Of a DNA stretch of 64,000 bases, positions 49,058 through 58,800 are shown piece after piece (positions within the stretch are counted from its first letter, which is position 1; the number at the start of each line of letters is the position of its first letter). The position numbers and the translations under genes are program-made. Under the pieces are notes generated by a model, which was not told the DNA's origin, ran no database searches, and worked only from the letters and a program-made list of their open reading frames with translations. The DNA is from Pseudomonas sp. Bc-h (lineage in GTDB: Bacteria > Pseudomonadota > Gammaproteobacteria > Pseudomonadales > Pseudomonadaceae), in contig NZ_MUIN01000005.1 of NCBI RefSeq assembly GCF_002080045.1, positions 82,362 to 146,361 of the forward strand. Reading direction: 5' to 3'.

Positions 49058-50513
49058 ACCAGGACCTCCCGTCACGAGTAATAAGCGCAATGGAACTCAT
49101 AGGGCCCCAGGAGCCCGCTGCGTAAGGCTTGGGCGCATCGCCCGCCTTCTTCCAGCCTGCGATCAGCTGGTCGCACCACTGCCACGCATACTCGATCTCA
49201 TCTTTGCGGACAAACAGGTTCTGATTGCCACGCATGACCTCCAACAACAACCGCTCGTAGGCGTCCGGGATGCGGGCGCTGCGGTAGGCGTCGGAGAAGC
49301 TCAGTTGCAAGGGGTTGCTGCGCAATTGCATGCCTTTGTCCAGCCCCTGGTCCTTGGTCATCACTTGCAGCGAAATACCTTCATCTGGCTGCAGGCGGAT
49401 GATCAGGCGGTTGCTGATCTGCATCCGCTGTTCAGGGGCGAAGATGTAGTGCGGCGGTTCCTTGAAGTGGATCACGATCTGCGACAGCTTCTGCGGCATG
49501 CGCTTGCCGGTACGCAGATAGAACGGAACCCCGGCCCAACGCCAGTTACGGATATCGGCACGAATGGCAACGAACGTTTCGGTGTCGCTCTGGGTGTTGG
49601 AGTTCTCCTCTTCCAGATAACCGGGAACCGGTTTGCCTTCGCTGTAACCGGCGATGTACTGCCCACGCACCACTTGGGTCGCCAGGCGTTCCGGAGTGAA
49701 CGGCGCCAGCGCCTTGAGCACTTTTACCTTTTCATCGCGGATGCTGTCGGCGGACAGATCGCTGGGTGGGTCCATCGCAATCAGGCACAACAACTGCAGC
49801 AGGTGATTCTGAATCATGTCGCGCAATTGGCCAGCCTGATCGAAGTAGCCCCAACGGCCCTCGATCCCTACTTTCTCCGCCACAGTAATCTCGACGTGGG
49901 AAATGTAGTTCTGATTCCATTGGGTTTCGAACAGGCTGTTGGCAAAACGCAGTGCGATAAGGTTCTGCACTGTGTCCTTGCCCAAATAGTGGTCGATCCG
50001 GTAAACGCGGTTTTCCGGCAGGAACTTGGCCACCGCGTCGTTCACACGACGTGAAGACGCAAGGTCGTGTCCGATGGGTTTTTCCAGCACGGCACGGGTG
50101 CGATCGGTCAGACCGACCAGCGCCAGGTTTTCACAGATCGCGCCGTACACCGAAGCCGGTGTGGCGAAGTAGGCGATCATGGTTTGCGCGTCGCCCACTT
50201 CTTCGGCCAGCGCGACGTAATCGTCGCCCTTGAGGAAATCCACGTGCAGGTAACTCAGGCGCGCCTGAAAACGCTCCACGTGTTCAGTTTCAAGCTGGGC
50301 TTCGGGGACGAAGCGACGCAGGCTCTTGTCGATATAAGCCAGATGCTCCTGGGGAGTACCGGGCTCACGGGCCAAGGCAAGGATTCGGGTCTCGGCATGC
50401 AGCAGTCCAGCACGGTCCAGCTGGTACAACGCAGGAAACAGTTTGCGCACAGCCAGGTCGCCCAGGGCGCCGAACAAGGCAAATGTGCACGGTTCAACCG
50501 TAATCGAGAGCAT
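49044..50513 (-). CDS. zwf: Glucose-6-phosphate 1-dehydrogenase
   Basis: A 489-residue dehydrogenase. The NAD(P)-binding motif [16 protein letters not shown] is at the N-terminus, and the catalytic block [13 protein letters not shown] near residue 180. It oxidises glucose-6-phosphate to 6-phosphogluconolactone. It is first in zwf-pgl-eda and divergent from hexR, which lies across a palindrome-rich regulatory gap. Confidence 0.96.
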   Translation of the reverse strand: MLSITVEPCTFALFGALGDLAVRKLFPALYQLDRAGLLHAETRILALAREPGTPQEHLAYIDKSLRRFVPEAQLETEHVERFQARLSYLHVDFLKGDDYVALAEEVGDAQTMIAYFATPASVYGAICENLALVGLTDRTRAVLEKPIGHDLASSRRVNDAVAKFLPENRVYRIDHYLGKDTVQNLIALRFANSLFETQWNQNYISHVEITVAEKVGIEGRWGYFDQAGQLRDMIQNHLLQLLCLIAMDPPSDLSADSIRDEKVKVLKALAPFTPERLATQVVRGQYIAGYSEGKPVPGYLEEENSNTQSDTETFVAIRADIRNWRWAGVPFYLRTGKRMPQKLSQIVIHFKEPPHYIFAPEQRMQISNRLIIRLQPDEGISLQVMTKDQGLDKGMQLRSNPLQLSFSDAYRSARIPDAYERLLLEVMRGNQNLFVRKDEIEYAWQWCDQLIAGWKKAGDAPKPYAAGSWGPMSSIALITRDGRSWYGDM

Positions 50514-50542
50514 AATGTTGGTTCTTTTATCAAGTTAGGCTA

Positions 50543-50571
50543 CAAATACCTTTTTTAAAGGCGTTACTCAA
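50543..50571 (-). promoter_or_regulatory. Candidate zwf promoter
   Basis: On the minus strand TTGAGT (50566-50571), 17 bases, then TATTTG (50543-50548). The candidate HexR box begins five bases upstream of the -35. Confidence 0.4.
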
Positions 50572-50576
50572 GGCCA

Positions 50577-50599
50577 AATGTAGTAATAACCACAACATT
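50577..50599. promoter_or_regulatory. Candidate HexR operator for zwf-pgl-eda
   Basis: An imperfect inverted repeat with outer arms AATGT and ACATT. On the minus strand it reads TTGTGGTTATTACTACATT, close to the TTGT-N-ACAA-type HexR boxes described for Pseudomonas. It lies directly upstream of the predicted zwf -35 and between hexR and its target. Confidence 0.6.
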
Positions 50600-50619
50600 T
50601 CTTCAGAAACCACATTACA

Positions 50620-50633
50620 GTGGTGATCACCAC
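50620..50633. promoter_or_regulatory. Perfect 14-base palindrome in the zwf-hexR gap
   Basis: GTGGTGATCACCAC is its own reverse complement. It also overlaps an ACCAC-N6-GTGGT inverted repeat (50609-50624). It may be a second operator for HexR or another regulator. Confidence 0.5.
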
Positions 50634-50744
50634 AGGCCCTCAGTACGATAGGCCACCTTTGCTACAGGCTAAAGGCCCCAATGAGCACCTTTTTGATAAA
50701 GGCCCGCAGATCAGCCTGTTGCAGCTTTATAAGAAGGACTTTGA

Positions 50745-51614
50745 ATGGACCGCGTACGCAATCTTCTGGAGCAGATCCAGAGCCGTCTTGAAGAACTGAA
50801 CAAGGCCGAGCGCAAGGTCGCCGAGGTCATTCTGAGCAACCCTCAGCAGGCGACGCGCTTCAGCATCGCCGCGCTGGCGCAGGCCGCCAAGGTCAGCGAG
50901 CCGACGGTCAACCGCTTCTGCCGCTCGTTCGACGTCAGCGGCTATCCCGAACTCAAACTGCAGCTGGCGCAAAGCCTGGCCAGCGGCGCCGCCTATGTCA
51001 GCCGTGCGGTGGAGGCCGACGACAATCCCGAGGCCTATACCCGCAAGATCTTCGCCAGCGCCATCGCCTCGCTGGACAGCGTCTGCCAGGTGCTAGACCC
51101 GAATCTGATCAGCAAGGCTGTTGATCTATTGATTCAGGCGCGGCAGATTCACTTTTTCGGCCTCGGCGCCTCGGCACCGGTGGCGCTGGATGCTCAGCAC
51201 AAGTTCTTCCGCTTCAATCTGGCCGTAACCGCCCATGCCGACGTGCTGATGCAGCGCATGCTGGCGTCGGTGGCGCATACCGGCGAGTTGTTCGTGATCA
51301 TTTCCTACACCGGCCGCACCCGCGAACTGGTGGAAGTGGCACGCCTCGCTCGGGAAAACGGCGCATCGGTACTGGGATTGACAGCCGCTGATTCGCCATT
51401 GGCCAAAGCCAGCACGCTCAGCCTGAATATTCCACTGCCAGAAGACACCGACATCTATATGCCGATGACGTCGCGGATCATTCAACTGACGGTGCTCGAC
51501 GTACTTGCCACGGGCATGACCCTGCGCCGTGGGGTGGATTTCCAGCCGCACTTGCGCAAGATCAAGGAAAGCCTCAACGCCAGCCGCTATCCGGTGGATG
51601 ATGAGTTGAATTGA
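50745..51614 (+). CDS. hexR: HexR, RpiR-family repressor of glucose catabolism
   Basis: A 289-residue regulator. An N-terminal RpiR helix-turn-helix ([24 protein letters not shown]) covers about residues 1-77. A SIS effector domain follows (about 120-255, [37 protein letters not shown]). In pseudomonads HexR senses KDPG and represses zwf, edd-glk and gap genes. GAAGGAC precedes the ATG. Its position opposite zwf fits this role. Confidence 0.95.
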   Translation: MDRVRNLLEQIQSRLEELNKAERKVAEVILSNPQQATRFSIAALAQAAKVSEPTVNRFCRSFDVSGYPELKLQLAQSLASGAAYVSRAVEADDNPEAYTRKIFASAIASLDSVCQVLDPNLISKAVDLLIQARQIHFFGLGASAPVALDAQHKFFRFNLAVTAHADVLMQRMLASVAHTGELFVIISYTGRTRELVEVARLARENGASVLGLTAADSPLAKASTLSLNIPLPEDTDIYMPMTSRIIQLTVLDVLATGMTLRRGVDFQPHLRKIKESLNASRYPVDDELN

Positions 51615-51617
51615 CGG

Positions 51618-52493
51618 TCAATGCACCAAATGCGCCTGCAGGCTCAACCGGGCCTGCTGCCCTGGCGCAAGACTCAGGCAATCGTCCACACCGGACACCG
51701 CTTCAACCCGCAGAAAACCCATCGCTTCGCTGCCGCCCACGCCCAGCAATGGCCGACTCCCCGGATGCCAGATGGCGGTATTGAGGCTGTCTCGCGTGTC
51801 GATGCTCAAACGTCGCTGCCAGGCCGCATCCTGCAATTCCAGCCGACCGGCATGATCGAAGACCCTCTGACAGCTGCCCAGAACGCGTAACTCGCCCTTT
51901 TGCTCACAGGCACTGCGACTGATCCCGTCATAGCCCTGAGCGCCATCCAGCCCCTCCAGCGCCACGTCCGCGATATCGCTGATGCGCCAGTAAGCATGCA
52001 ACGCATGACCAAACTGGCAAGGCTCGCTGTCCTCATGTTGCGTTTCCAGGCGCAGGTCCATGCCCTGCCCCAGTTCGGCGTAGAGATCGGCCTGCCAATC
52101 CCACAGCGACAGGCGCCAGTGCAGCGACACACCTTCGTCGCGCTCCTGACTCTCGATCAGCTTCCAGTCGAGCAAACGGCCCCAGCCATTGGCCGGCCAG
52201 CCGCCTTCGCCGGGATGACGCCCCACCCAAGGCCAGCAAACGGGGACGCCACCGCGGATCGCACCTACCTGCGGCCACTGCGAGGCGCACCACAACCAAG
52301 GCTTCTGACCGGTCGGTTGAAAGTGCAGCAGCTGTCCACCCTGGCGGCTGAACACGGCCTGACATTGCGGGTGATTGATGACCAGCACATCACGCAGTTG
52401 GTAACGCTCCCACTGGAAGGTTGGCTGCGGCCTTGCGCAGGTGAAGAAGCGTTGCAGAGGATGCTCGAGCGGTCCTGTGTCACCGATGGCCAT
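51618..52493 (-). CDS. Putative glucose-6-phosphate 1-epimerase (hexose-6-phosphate mutarotase, YeaD-like)
   Basis: A 291-residue galactose-mutarotase-fold protein. GAIRGGVPVCWPWVGRHPGEGGWPANGWGR and FGHALHAYWRISDIADVALEGL are typical of the YeaD group, with the catalytic histidine in HALHAYW and a late glutamate in FLRVEAVSG. It interconverts the anomers of glucose-6-phosphate, matching its place beside the glucose genes. It is convergent with hexR (three bases apart) and lies downstream of oprB, separated from it by two terminators. Confidence 0.88.
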   Translation of the reverse strand: MAIGDTGPLEHPLQRFFTCARPQPTFQWERYQLRDVLVINHPQCQAVFSRQGGQLLHFQPTGQKPWLWCASQWPQVGAIRGGVPVCWPWVGRHPGEGGWPANGWGRLLDWKLIESQERDEGVSLHWRLSLWDWQADLYAELGQGMDLRLETQHEDSEPCQFGHALHAYWRISDIADVALEGLDGAQGYDGISRSACEQKGELRVLGSCQRVFDHAGRLELQDAAWQRRLSIDTRDSLNTAIWHPGSRPLLGVGGSEAMGFLRVEAVSGVDDCLSLAPGQQARLSLQAHLVH

Positions 52494-52562
52494 TGCTGTC
52501 TCGTGTCAGAGAGTTGATTCGTGCTGCTAGAGGTCGGTGTTGCCTGCAACCTATTTTGATCC

Positions 52563-52587
52563 AAAAAAAACGCCCCGAAACCGGAGC
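52563..52587 (-). terminator. Second of two tandem terminators downstream of oprB
   Basis: On the minus strand GCTCCG and CGGGGC (one T-G pair) close a GTTT loop and are followed by GTTTTTTTT. Confidence 0.6.
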
Positions 52588-52597
52588 CAGTACCACA

Positions 52598-52626
52598 CAA
52601 AAAAAACGGGCAGCCAGGCTGCCCGT
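52598..52626 (-). terminator. First of two tandem terminators downstream of oprB
   Basis: On the minus strand ACGGGCAGC and GCTGCCCGT pair perfectly and are followed by eight T residues. Confidence 0.88.
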
Positions 52627-52708
52627 AAAGCACACACGACCCTTGATCGTTTGTGAAGCACATCAGAGAGAGATGTGCGGAGGAGCGGTCCGCACAACGG
52701 TGTAGCGT

Positions 52709-54064
52709 TTAGAACTTGGACTGAATCTTCAGACCGGCAACCAGAGCGTTGTCAGCTTCGGTCACACCACCTGGGTTCTTCACGTACTGCAAGTTCGGAC
52801 GCACGGTCAGCCAGTCGGTGACGTGGAAGCCGTAGTAGATTTCCGAGTTGTATTCGCTGGTCTGAACCGGCTGGAACAGTGGATCGTCGTAATCGGTCGC
52901 ACCGTTGAACGCGTTCTGTTCACGCTGAGCGTCACGAATGTCGTCGTTCACGTGGATGTGAGCGATACCGATACCGATGTCATCCTTCGGACGGGCATCG
53001 AACGGGCCTTTGTAGACGAAACCGATCTGCTGGTAGCTGTCGACGAAGTTGGTGGCTTTGTCATGCACAGTGGCGTTGGCGAAGATGCTCAGACCACGCG
53101 ATGCGTCACCGTTGTGGCTGGTCAGCTGTTGCTGAGCCACGACCCACCAGCCGTGCTTGTCCTTGTGAGACTTGAAGTCACCGCCGAAGATGCGCTGGTT
53201 CTGACCATCTGTGTTTTCAGCCACGTCATCGGCACTTGGCGAGCTGAGGTAGTAACCCACGCGGTATTCGCCTGGCAGCGAGTTGACGCTCGGGGACCAC
53301 ACCAGTTCCACCGGAACCACGGTGCCTTTGGCGCCGCTGCCGCTGAGCTTGAAGCTGTTGCCGGTTTCCAGGTACGAAGGGTTCTGCTCGTAGACACCGA
53401 TCTGGGCGAAGACTTCCGGCGTGATGTTGTACTTCACACGCAACGCCCACTGACTGACTGGCCAGTTGTACCAGGTGTTCACGTAGTTACCCACTTGCGA
53501 ACCGCAGAACGACAGGTTCTGGAAGTCGCATGGGAAGCTGTTGAAGTCCTCACCCTCACCGAAACGACCGACCTTGATGTCCAGGGCGCCGTCGAAGTAC
53601 TTCTGCTTGACCCACATCTGCGTCAGACGCCAGGTCTGACCACGACCCCAGACTTCTTGCGAGGAGCTGAGGGTGCCGGCGCGCGGATCGCTGATCCGGT
53701 CGTTGGAAATGTTGTTACCGCTACGCTCGGTGATCGCCAGCTTGAATTCCGCATCATGCCAACCGAGGATTTTCTGCAGATCCATCTGCACGCCGAACGC
53801 GAACTGGTCGCTGTAGCGGCCGGTCGTGTCGTCGTTGTAGCCGCCATTGAGGTTGGAGCCTGCCTCACCTACGTACTCGATGGGGAAGTCATAACCCTTG
53901 TCGTACAGTTCCTGGCGCAGACCGCCCCAGTCGCCGGTAAGGTGTTCGCTGGCTTTGAAAGGCTCCATCGCGGAGGCCGTTCCGGACAACGTCAACGCAC
54001 TGAGAACCGACAACCCACCGATAAGCTGAAACTGGTTAAGCGATTTGCCTGTTACCTTCTTCAT
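52709..54064 (-). CDS. oprB: Carbohydrate-selective porin OprB
   Basis: A 451-residue outer-membrane beta-barrel with a signal peptide (FQLIGGLSVLSALTLSGTASA). The mature start FKASEHLTGDWGGLRQELYDKGYDFPIEYVGE is the OprB signature, and the protein ends in aromatic FSF/SKF-like LKIQSKF. It admits glucose and other sugars. It follows the gtsABCD genes on the same strand and ends at tandem terminators. An A-rich motif sits 20 bases before its start. Confidence 0.95.
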   Translation of the reverse strand: MKKVTGKSLNQFQLIGGLSVLSALTLSGTASAMEPFKASEHLTGDWGGLRQELYDKGYDFPIEYVGEAGSNLNGGYNDDTTGRYSDQFAFGVQMDLQKILGWHDAEFKLAITERSGNNISNDRISDPRAGTLSSSQEVWGRGQTWRLTQMWVKQKYFDGALDIKVGRFGEGEDFNSFPCDFQNLSFCGSQVGNYVNTWYNWPVSQWALRVKYNITPEVFAQIGVYEQNPSYLETGNSFKLSGSGAKGTVVPVELVWSPSVNSLPGEYRVGYYLSSPSADDVAENTDGQNQRIFGGDFKSHKDKHGWWVVAQQQLTSHNGDASRGLSIFANATVHDKATNFVDSYQQIGFVYKGPFDARPKDDIGIGIAHIHVNDDIRDAQREQNAFNGATDYDDPLFQPVQTSEYNSEIYYGFHVTDWLTVRPNLQYVKNPGGVTEADNALVAGLKIQSKF

Positions 54065-54083
54065 CCCTTAAATCCTCGTTTTA

Positions 54084-54091
54084 TTGTTATT
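54084..54091 (-). promoter_or_regulatory. Candidate Hfq/Crc motif upstream of oprB
   Basis: AATAACAA on the minus strand, about 20 bases before the oprB ATG and just upstream of its GAGG. It fits AAnAAnAA. Confidence 0.45.
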
Positions 54092-54201
54092 AGCTTTAAA
54101 CAGCGTTGTAACCACTTGCTTCGTGTGCCTGACGGGCCTTTTTTACGGCAGAAATCAACCCGTCAGATGTGCTCGTCGACGCAGTGCTCCTGCGTGCGGG
54201 A

Positions 54202-55362
54202 TCAGTTGCGGTTGAGCCGCGTGACGTTCCCCATGCTTTCAGCGGCCTGCGACTTTCCCAATGCCCCCAGACGTTCACCGGTCTTGGCGTCGAACAGCAA
54301 CACCTTGCTCGGATCGAACTGCAGGGTCAGGGTTTCCCCCACCGCTGGCGCGACATCCGGCGCCAGGCGGCAGCAAACCTTGCTCTCGTTCAAAGTAACG
54401 AAGACCAGCGTGTCCGGACCGGTCGGCTCGGTGACTTGCACCTCGGCGCGAATGGTCGGCATTCCTGCAGTTTCACCGGACGCTAGCACGATCTGTTCAG
54501 GGCGAAGGCCCAGAATCACCTCACGGTCTTCAAGCCCTGCATCGCTCATGCTCATCGGCAATTCGCAGCGCGCCTGACCGCTGTCCAGCAGCGCCACCAG
54601 ACGACCGTCCTTGCGTTGCAGGCGCAGCGGAATGAAGTTCATCGGCGGCGAACCGATGAAGCTGGCGACGAACAGGTTGGCCGGATCGTTATAGATCTGT
54701 TTGGGCGTACCGAACTGCTGAATGATGCCGTCCTTCATGACCGCCACTTTGTCGCCCAGAGTCATCGCTTCGATCTGGTCGTGGGTCACGTAAACCGTGG
54801 TGGTCTTCAGGCGCTGGTGCATCAGTTTCATTTCGGTGCGCATCTCGACCCGCAGCTTGGCGTCGAGGTTGGACAGAGGCTCATCGAACAGATAGATCTT
54901 CGGACGACGCGCCAGTGCACGGCCCATGGCCACACGCTGTTGCTGACCACCTGAAAGCTGGCCCGGCTTGCGATTGAGCAGGTGCTCGATCTGCAGCAGC
55001 TTGGCGACCCGAGCGACTTCTTCGTCGATGGCCGACTGGCTCATCTTGCGAATCTTCAGACCGAATTCGATGTTTTCGCGAACACTCATGGTCGGGTACA
55101 GCGCGTACGACTGGAACACCATGGCGATGTCACGATCTTTCGGACTCATGCCACTGACGTCCTGATCGCCGATCATGATCGCGCCGCCGGTAATGTTTTC
55201 CAGGCCCGCGATGCAGTTCATCAGGGTCGACTTACCGCAGCCCGAAGGACCGACCAGGATCAGGAATTCGCCATCCTTGATCGACAGTTCGATGTTCTTC
55301 AGGGTGTCCGGCAGGCCGGCCCCGTAAGTCTTGTTTACATTGCGAAGTTCGAGCGTTGCCAT
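54202..55362 (-). CDS. gtsD: Glucose ABC transporter ATP-binding protein GtsD (MalK-like)
   Basis: A 386-residue sugar-ABC ATPase. Walker A is GPSGCGKST (38-46), the signature LSGGQQQRVAMGRALA, and Walker B IYLFDEPLSNLDA. A C-terminal TOBE/OB regulatory region follows from about residue 240. It energises GtsBC. It lies two bases after gtsC and 137 bases before oprB. Confidence 0.93.
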   Translation of the reverse strand: MATLELRNVNKTYGAGLPDTLKNIELSIKDGEFLILVGPSGCGKSTLMNCIAGLENITGGAIMIGDQDVSGMSPKDRDIAMVFQSYALYPTMSVRENIEFGLKIRKMSQSAIDEEVARVAKLLQIEHLLNRKPGQLSGGQQQRVAMGRALARRPKIYLFDEPLSNLDAKLRVEMRTEMKLMHQRLKTTTVYVTHDQIEAMTLGDKVAVMKDGIIQQFGTPKQIYNDPANLFVASFIGSPPMNFIPLRLQRKDGRLVALLDSGQARCELPMSMSDAGLEDREVILGLRPEQIVLASGETAGMPTIRAEVQVTEPTGPDTLVFVTLNESKVCCRLAPDVAPAVGETLTLQFDPSKVLLFDAKTGERLGALGKSQAAESMGNVTRLNRN

Positions 55363-55364
55363 GA

Positions 55365-56210
55365 TTACCCCTTGACTGCGCCGGCCGTCAGCCCGCGCAC
55401 GAAATACTTGCCGGCGACCACGTAGACCAGCAGGGTCGGAAGACCCGCGATCATCGCTGCCGCCATATCCACGTTGTATTCCTTGACCCCGGTACTGGTG
55501 TTGACCAGGTTGTTCAGCGCCACCGTAATGGGCTGCGAATCACCGCTGGAGAACACCACACCGAACAGGAAGTCGTTCCAGATCTGAGTGAACTGCCAGA
55601 TCAGGCAGACCATGATGATCGGGGTCGACATCGGCAGAATGATCCGCCGGAAAATGGTGAAGAAACCGGCACCGTCCAGGCGCGCGGCTTTGACCAGCGC
55701 ATCGGGAATGCTGACGTAGTAGTTACGGAAGAACAGCGTAGTAAAGGCCAGGCCGTAGACCACGTGAACGAACACCAGCCCCGTAGTGGTACTGGCCAGG
55801 CCCATCTTGCCCAGCGTGAAAGAGGCTGGCAGCAGGACGGTCTGGAACGGCAGGAAGCAACCGAACAGCAGCAGGCCGAAGAACATCTGCGAACCGCGGA
55901 AGCGCCACATCGACAGCACGTAGCCGTTCAACGCACCGATCGCGGTGGAGATCAGCACCGCCGGAACGGTGATCATGATCGAGTTCCAGAAGTAGCCTTT
56001 TACCGTGGCCCAGGCCTTGACCCAGCCGATGCCGGTGACTTCGGCCGGCCAGCTCAGCAGGTTGCCGGTGCCAATGTCTTCAGGCGATTTGAAGCTGGTG
56101 AGCAGCATCACTACCAGCGGAATCAGGTAGATCAGCACCGCGCCGATGAGCACGGCATAGATCGCGATCCGGCTCAGGCTGATGGAAGGTTTGGCGGCGA
56201 GACTAGTCAT
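55365..56210 (-). CDS. gtsC: Glucose ABC transporter permease GtsC
   Basis: A 281-residue MalG-type permease with six predicted helices and the EAA-type loop RLDGAGFFTIFRRIILPMSTP. It begins within the end of gtsB (8-base overlap), so translation is probably coupled. Confidence 0.93.
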   Translation of the reverse strand: MTSLAAKPSISLSRIAIYAVLIGAVLIYLIPLVVMLLTSFKSPEDIGTGNLLSWPAEVTGIGWVKAWATVKGYFWNSIMITVPAVLISTAIGALNGYVLSMWRFRGSQMFFGLLLFGCFLPFQTVLLPASFTLGKMGLASTTTGLVFVHVVYGLAFTTLFFRNYYVSIPDALVKAARLDGAGFFTIFRRIILPMSTPIIMVCLIWQFTQIWNDFLFGVVFSSGDSQPITVALNNLVNTSTGVKEYNVDMAAAMIAGLPTLLVYVVAGKYFVRGLTAGAVKG

Positions 56211-57111
56211 TGCGCTTGGTCCTCAGCTCGGAATACAGGTAAGGCACGAGGATGGCGAGAATCGCACCGAGCATCAGAATTGCACTGGCCGAGCCCATAC
56301 CCATCTGGCCACGGCTGAAGGTGAACGAGTACATGAACATCGCAGGCAGATCGGATGAGTAGCCCGGGCCGCCAGCAGTCATGGCAGCGACCAGGTCGAA
56401 GCTCTTGATCGCAATGTGCGCCAGAATCATCACCGCGCTGAAGAACACCGGACGCAGGCTTGGCAGCACCACTTTCCAGTAGATCTTGGGCATGCTTGCG
56501 CCATCGATCTGGGCCGCACGAATGATGGATTGATCCACGCCACGCAGGCCGGCGAGGAACATCGCCATGATGAAGCCCGAGGCTTGCCACACAGCGGCGA
56601 TCACCAGGCAGTAAACGACGCGGTCAGGATCGATCAGCCAGTCCAGACGGAAGCCTTCCCAGCCCCAGTCACGCAGCAGTTTGTCCAGGCCCATGCCCGG
56701 GTTGAGCAGCCACTTCCAGGCAGTACCGGTGACGATCATCGAGAGCGCCATCGGGTACAGGTAAATGGTGCGAATGAAGCCTTCACGACGAATGCGCTGA
56801 TCGAGGAACACTGCCAGCATTACGCCGACCACCAGGCTGATGCCGATGAACATGCCACCGAACACCGCCAGATTCTTGCTCGCGACCCACCAACGGTCGT
56901 TGTCGAACAGGCGTGCATATTGCGCCAGACCCACGAATTTGTAGGTCGGCAGGAAAGTCGAGTTGGTGAACGACAGTACGAACGTCCACAGGATATAGCC
57001 GTAGAAGCCCACCAATACGATGAACATGCTTGGCGCCAGCACCAGTTTGGGTAGCCAGCGCTGCAGTGCATCGAACGGCGAGGCTTTGCTGAACACAGCA
57101 ACAGAACTCAT
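56203..57111 (-). CDS. gtsB: Glucose ABC transporter permease GtsB
   Basis: A 302-residue MalF-type permease with six predicted helices and the EAA loop QIDGASMPKIYWKVVLPSLRP. The ATG at 57111 follows GTGGA about ten bases upstream; an ATG three codons earlier (57120) is possible. It follows gtsA by about 130 bases. Confidence 0.92.
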   Translation of the reverse strand: MSSVAVFSKASPFDALQRWLPKLVLAPSMFIVLVGFYGYILWTFVLSFTNSTFLPTYKFVGLAQYARLFDNDRWWVASKNLAVFGGMFIGISLVVGVMLAVFLDQRIRREGFIRTIYLYPMALSMIVTGTAWKWLLNPGMGLDKLLRDWGWEGFRLDWLIDPDRVVYCLVIAAVWQASGFIMAMFLAGLRGVDQSIIRAAQIDGASMPKIYWKVVLPSLRPVFFSAVMILAHIAIKSFDLVAAMTAGGPGYSSDLPAMFMYSFTFSRGQMGMGSASAILMLGAILAILVPYLYSELRTKRND

Positions 57112-57239
57112 TGGAAGCATCCACTTTGAAACGGTCAGGTCCAGGCCACAGTCGTGCGTGAAACCGGATGAGACGGTTTCATCAGCACGAACTGCGGCTG
57201 GGGTTTACGTATTGCGCGAAACGACTGCCTGGTGCCTGC

Positions 57240-58526
57240 TTACTTCGCCGACTTGATCGCCGCAGCAAGTTTCTTCGCAGTGCTGGCCGGGTCGGCTTGC
57301 GGGTCGTTGATGTAGTTGGTCACGACATCGAAGAACGCGCCTTGAACAGCCAGCGTGGTCGCCATGTTGTGCGCCATGCTTGGCTGCAGGCCACCGGTCT
57401 TGGCGTCCTCCAGGAAGTCCTTGGCGGCGGTCTGGGCGCACGAGTCAAAACCGTACTTGCCCATGTCGCTCAACATGTCGTTGCGAACCGGGATCGAGCC
57501 CTTGTTGATGCTGAAGACTTTCTGGAAGTTTTCACCCAGCACGACTTTGGCGATGTCCTGCTGACCGGCAGCAGTGCCCGCGTCTTTCTGCTTGAACACG
57601 GCAAGGGAGTCGATGTTGTAGGTGAAGGCCTTCTCGGTGCCCGGGAAGGCTACGCATTCATAGTCCTTGCCCGCGACTTTCTTGGCAGCGGTCCACTCGG
57701 ACTTGGCCCAGTCGCCCATGATCTGCATGCCGGCCTTGCCGTTGATGACTTTGGCGGCTTCCAGGTTCCAGTCCTGGCCTTTGCCGTCGACGTCCATGTA
57801 GGTCGCGACTTTCTTCAGCTCGGTCAGGGCCTTGACCATTTCCGGACCGGTCAGCGCGCCGTTATCCAGATCGACCAGAGCTTTTTTGTAGCCATCGGCG
57901 CCCATCACCGAAAGCACGACGGCTTCGAAGACGGTGCTGTCCTGCCAAGGCTGACCGCCGTGGGCCAGTGGGATGAAGCCGGCTTTCTTGAGCTTGTCGC
58001 CCGCGGCGTAGAATTCTTCGAGGGTGGTCGGGGCTTTTTCGATGCCAGCTTTCTTGAAGACTTCAGGGTTGATCCACAGCCAGTTGACGCGGTGAATGTT
58101 CACCGGCACGGCCACGTAATCACCGTCGTACTTCACGGTATCGGAGACTTTCTTGTCCAGCAGGCTGTCCCACTTTTCCTGCTTGGCAACGTCCTTCAGG
58201 ACATCGGTGTCAAGCAGGCCGGTAGAGGCCCATTCCTGGATGTCGGGACCTTTGATCTGAGCAACGCCAGGCGGGTTGCCAGCCACAGCGCGGCTCTTGA
58301 GAACCGTCATCGCGGTCGCACCGCCGCCGCCAGCGACAGCGCCGTCTTTCCAGGTGAATCCGTCTTTTTCAACTTGAGCCTTGAGCACATCGACAGCCGC
58401 TTTTTCGCCACCAGAAGTCCACCAGTGGACGACTTCGACAGTGCCTTTGGAATCAGCGGCCATGGCGCTCAGAGGGAACAACGAGGCGAGAGAAACGAGT
58501 GCTGCGAGACGGGTAATCGAATTCAT
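57240..58526 (-). CDS. gtsA: Glucose ABC transporter periplasmic binding protein GtsA
   Basis: A 428-residue family 1 solute-binding protein with a signal peptide ([18 protein letters not shown]) and mature start [20 protein letters not shown]. It binds glucose (and perhaps mannose) for GtsBCD. It is first of the gtsABCD-oprB run, behind a 274-base gap. A perfect AACAACAA motif stands 14 bases before the start, next to the AAAGG ribosome-binding site. Confidence 0.94.
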   Translation of the reverse strand: MNSITRLAALVSLASLFPLSAMAADSKGTVEVVHWWTSGGEKAAVDVLKAQVEKDGFTWKDGAVAGGGGATAMTVLKSRAVAGNPPGVAQIKGPDIQEWASTGLLDTDVLKDVAKQEKWDSLLDKKVSDTVKYDGDYVAVPVNIHRVNWLWINPEVFKKAGIEKAPTTLEEFYAAGDKLKKAGFIPLAHGGQPWQDSTVFEAVVLSVMGADGYKKALVDLDNGALTGPEMVKALTELKKVATYMDVDGKGQDWNLEAAKVINGKAGMQIMGDWAKSEWTAAKKVAGKDYECVAFPGTEKAFTYNIDSLAVFKQKDAGTAAGQQDIAKVVLGENFQKVFSINKGSIPVRNDMLSDMGKYGFDSCAQTAAKDFLEDAKTGGLQPSMAHNMATTLAVQGAFFDVVTNYINDPQADPASTAKKLAAAIKSAK

Positions 58527-58800
58527 CTATTTAACCTTTATTGTTGTTATGCATGAGCAAGTCTTGGCGCTTGCGCTGCATGGATTCTAAACAACGTGCT
58601 AGAGCGGACGGTAACGAAGGGATGCGCGAATGTCACCGGACGGTTACATGAAGAAAAACGTTTGCGACCGCGTTATCTGAACGCTAAACGAGCTGTAGCC
58701 GTCCGGCTGACGGCGCTAGCGATTATCGAGGACACCACTGTCGGCAAGCCGTGCTGCCAACGTGCTGCCAAAGCGTTGCGCACAAGGCTGAAAGGCCGGG
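58527..58800. promoter_or_regulatory. gtsA upstream region
   Basis: A 274-base gene-free gap between gtrS and gtsA. It should hold the gtsA promoter and a GltR site; neither was assigned. One arm of a REP-like sequence (GTCGGCAAGCCGTGCTGCC) occurs near 58740, without a partner arm. Confidence 0.4.
58541..58548 (-). promoter_or_regulatory. Candidate Hfq/Crc motif upstream of gtsA
   Basis: AACAACAA on the minus strand, 14 bases before the gtsA ATG and touching its AAAGG ribosome-binding site. It is a perfect AAnAAnAA match. Confidence 0.5.

Noticed and set aside
58527..58800. Small RNA gene upstream of gtsA
   Set aside because: No promoter-terminator pair or stable long hairpin was seen; the gap is better read as a regulatory region.
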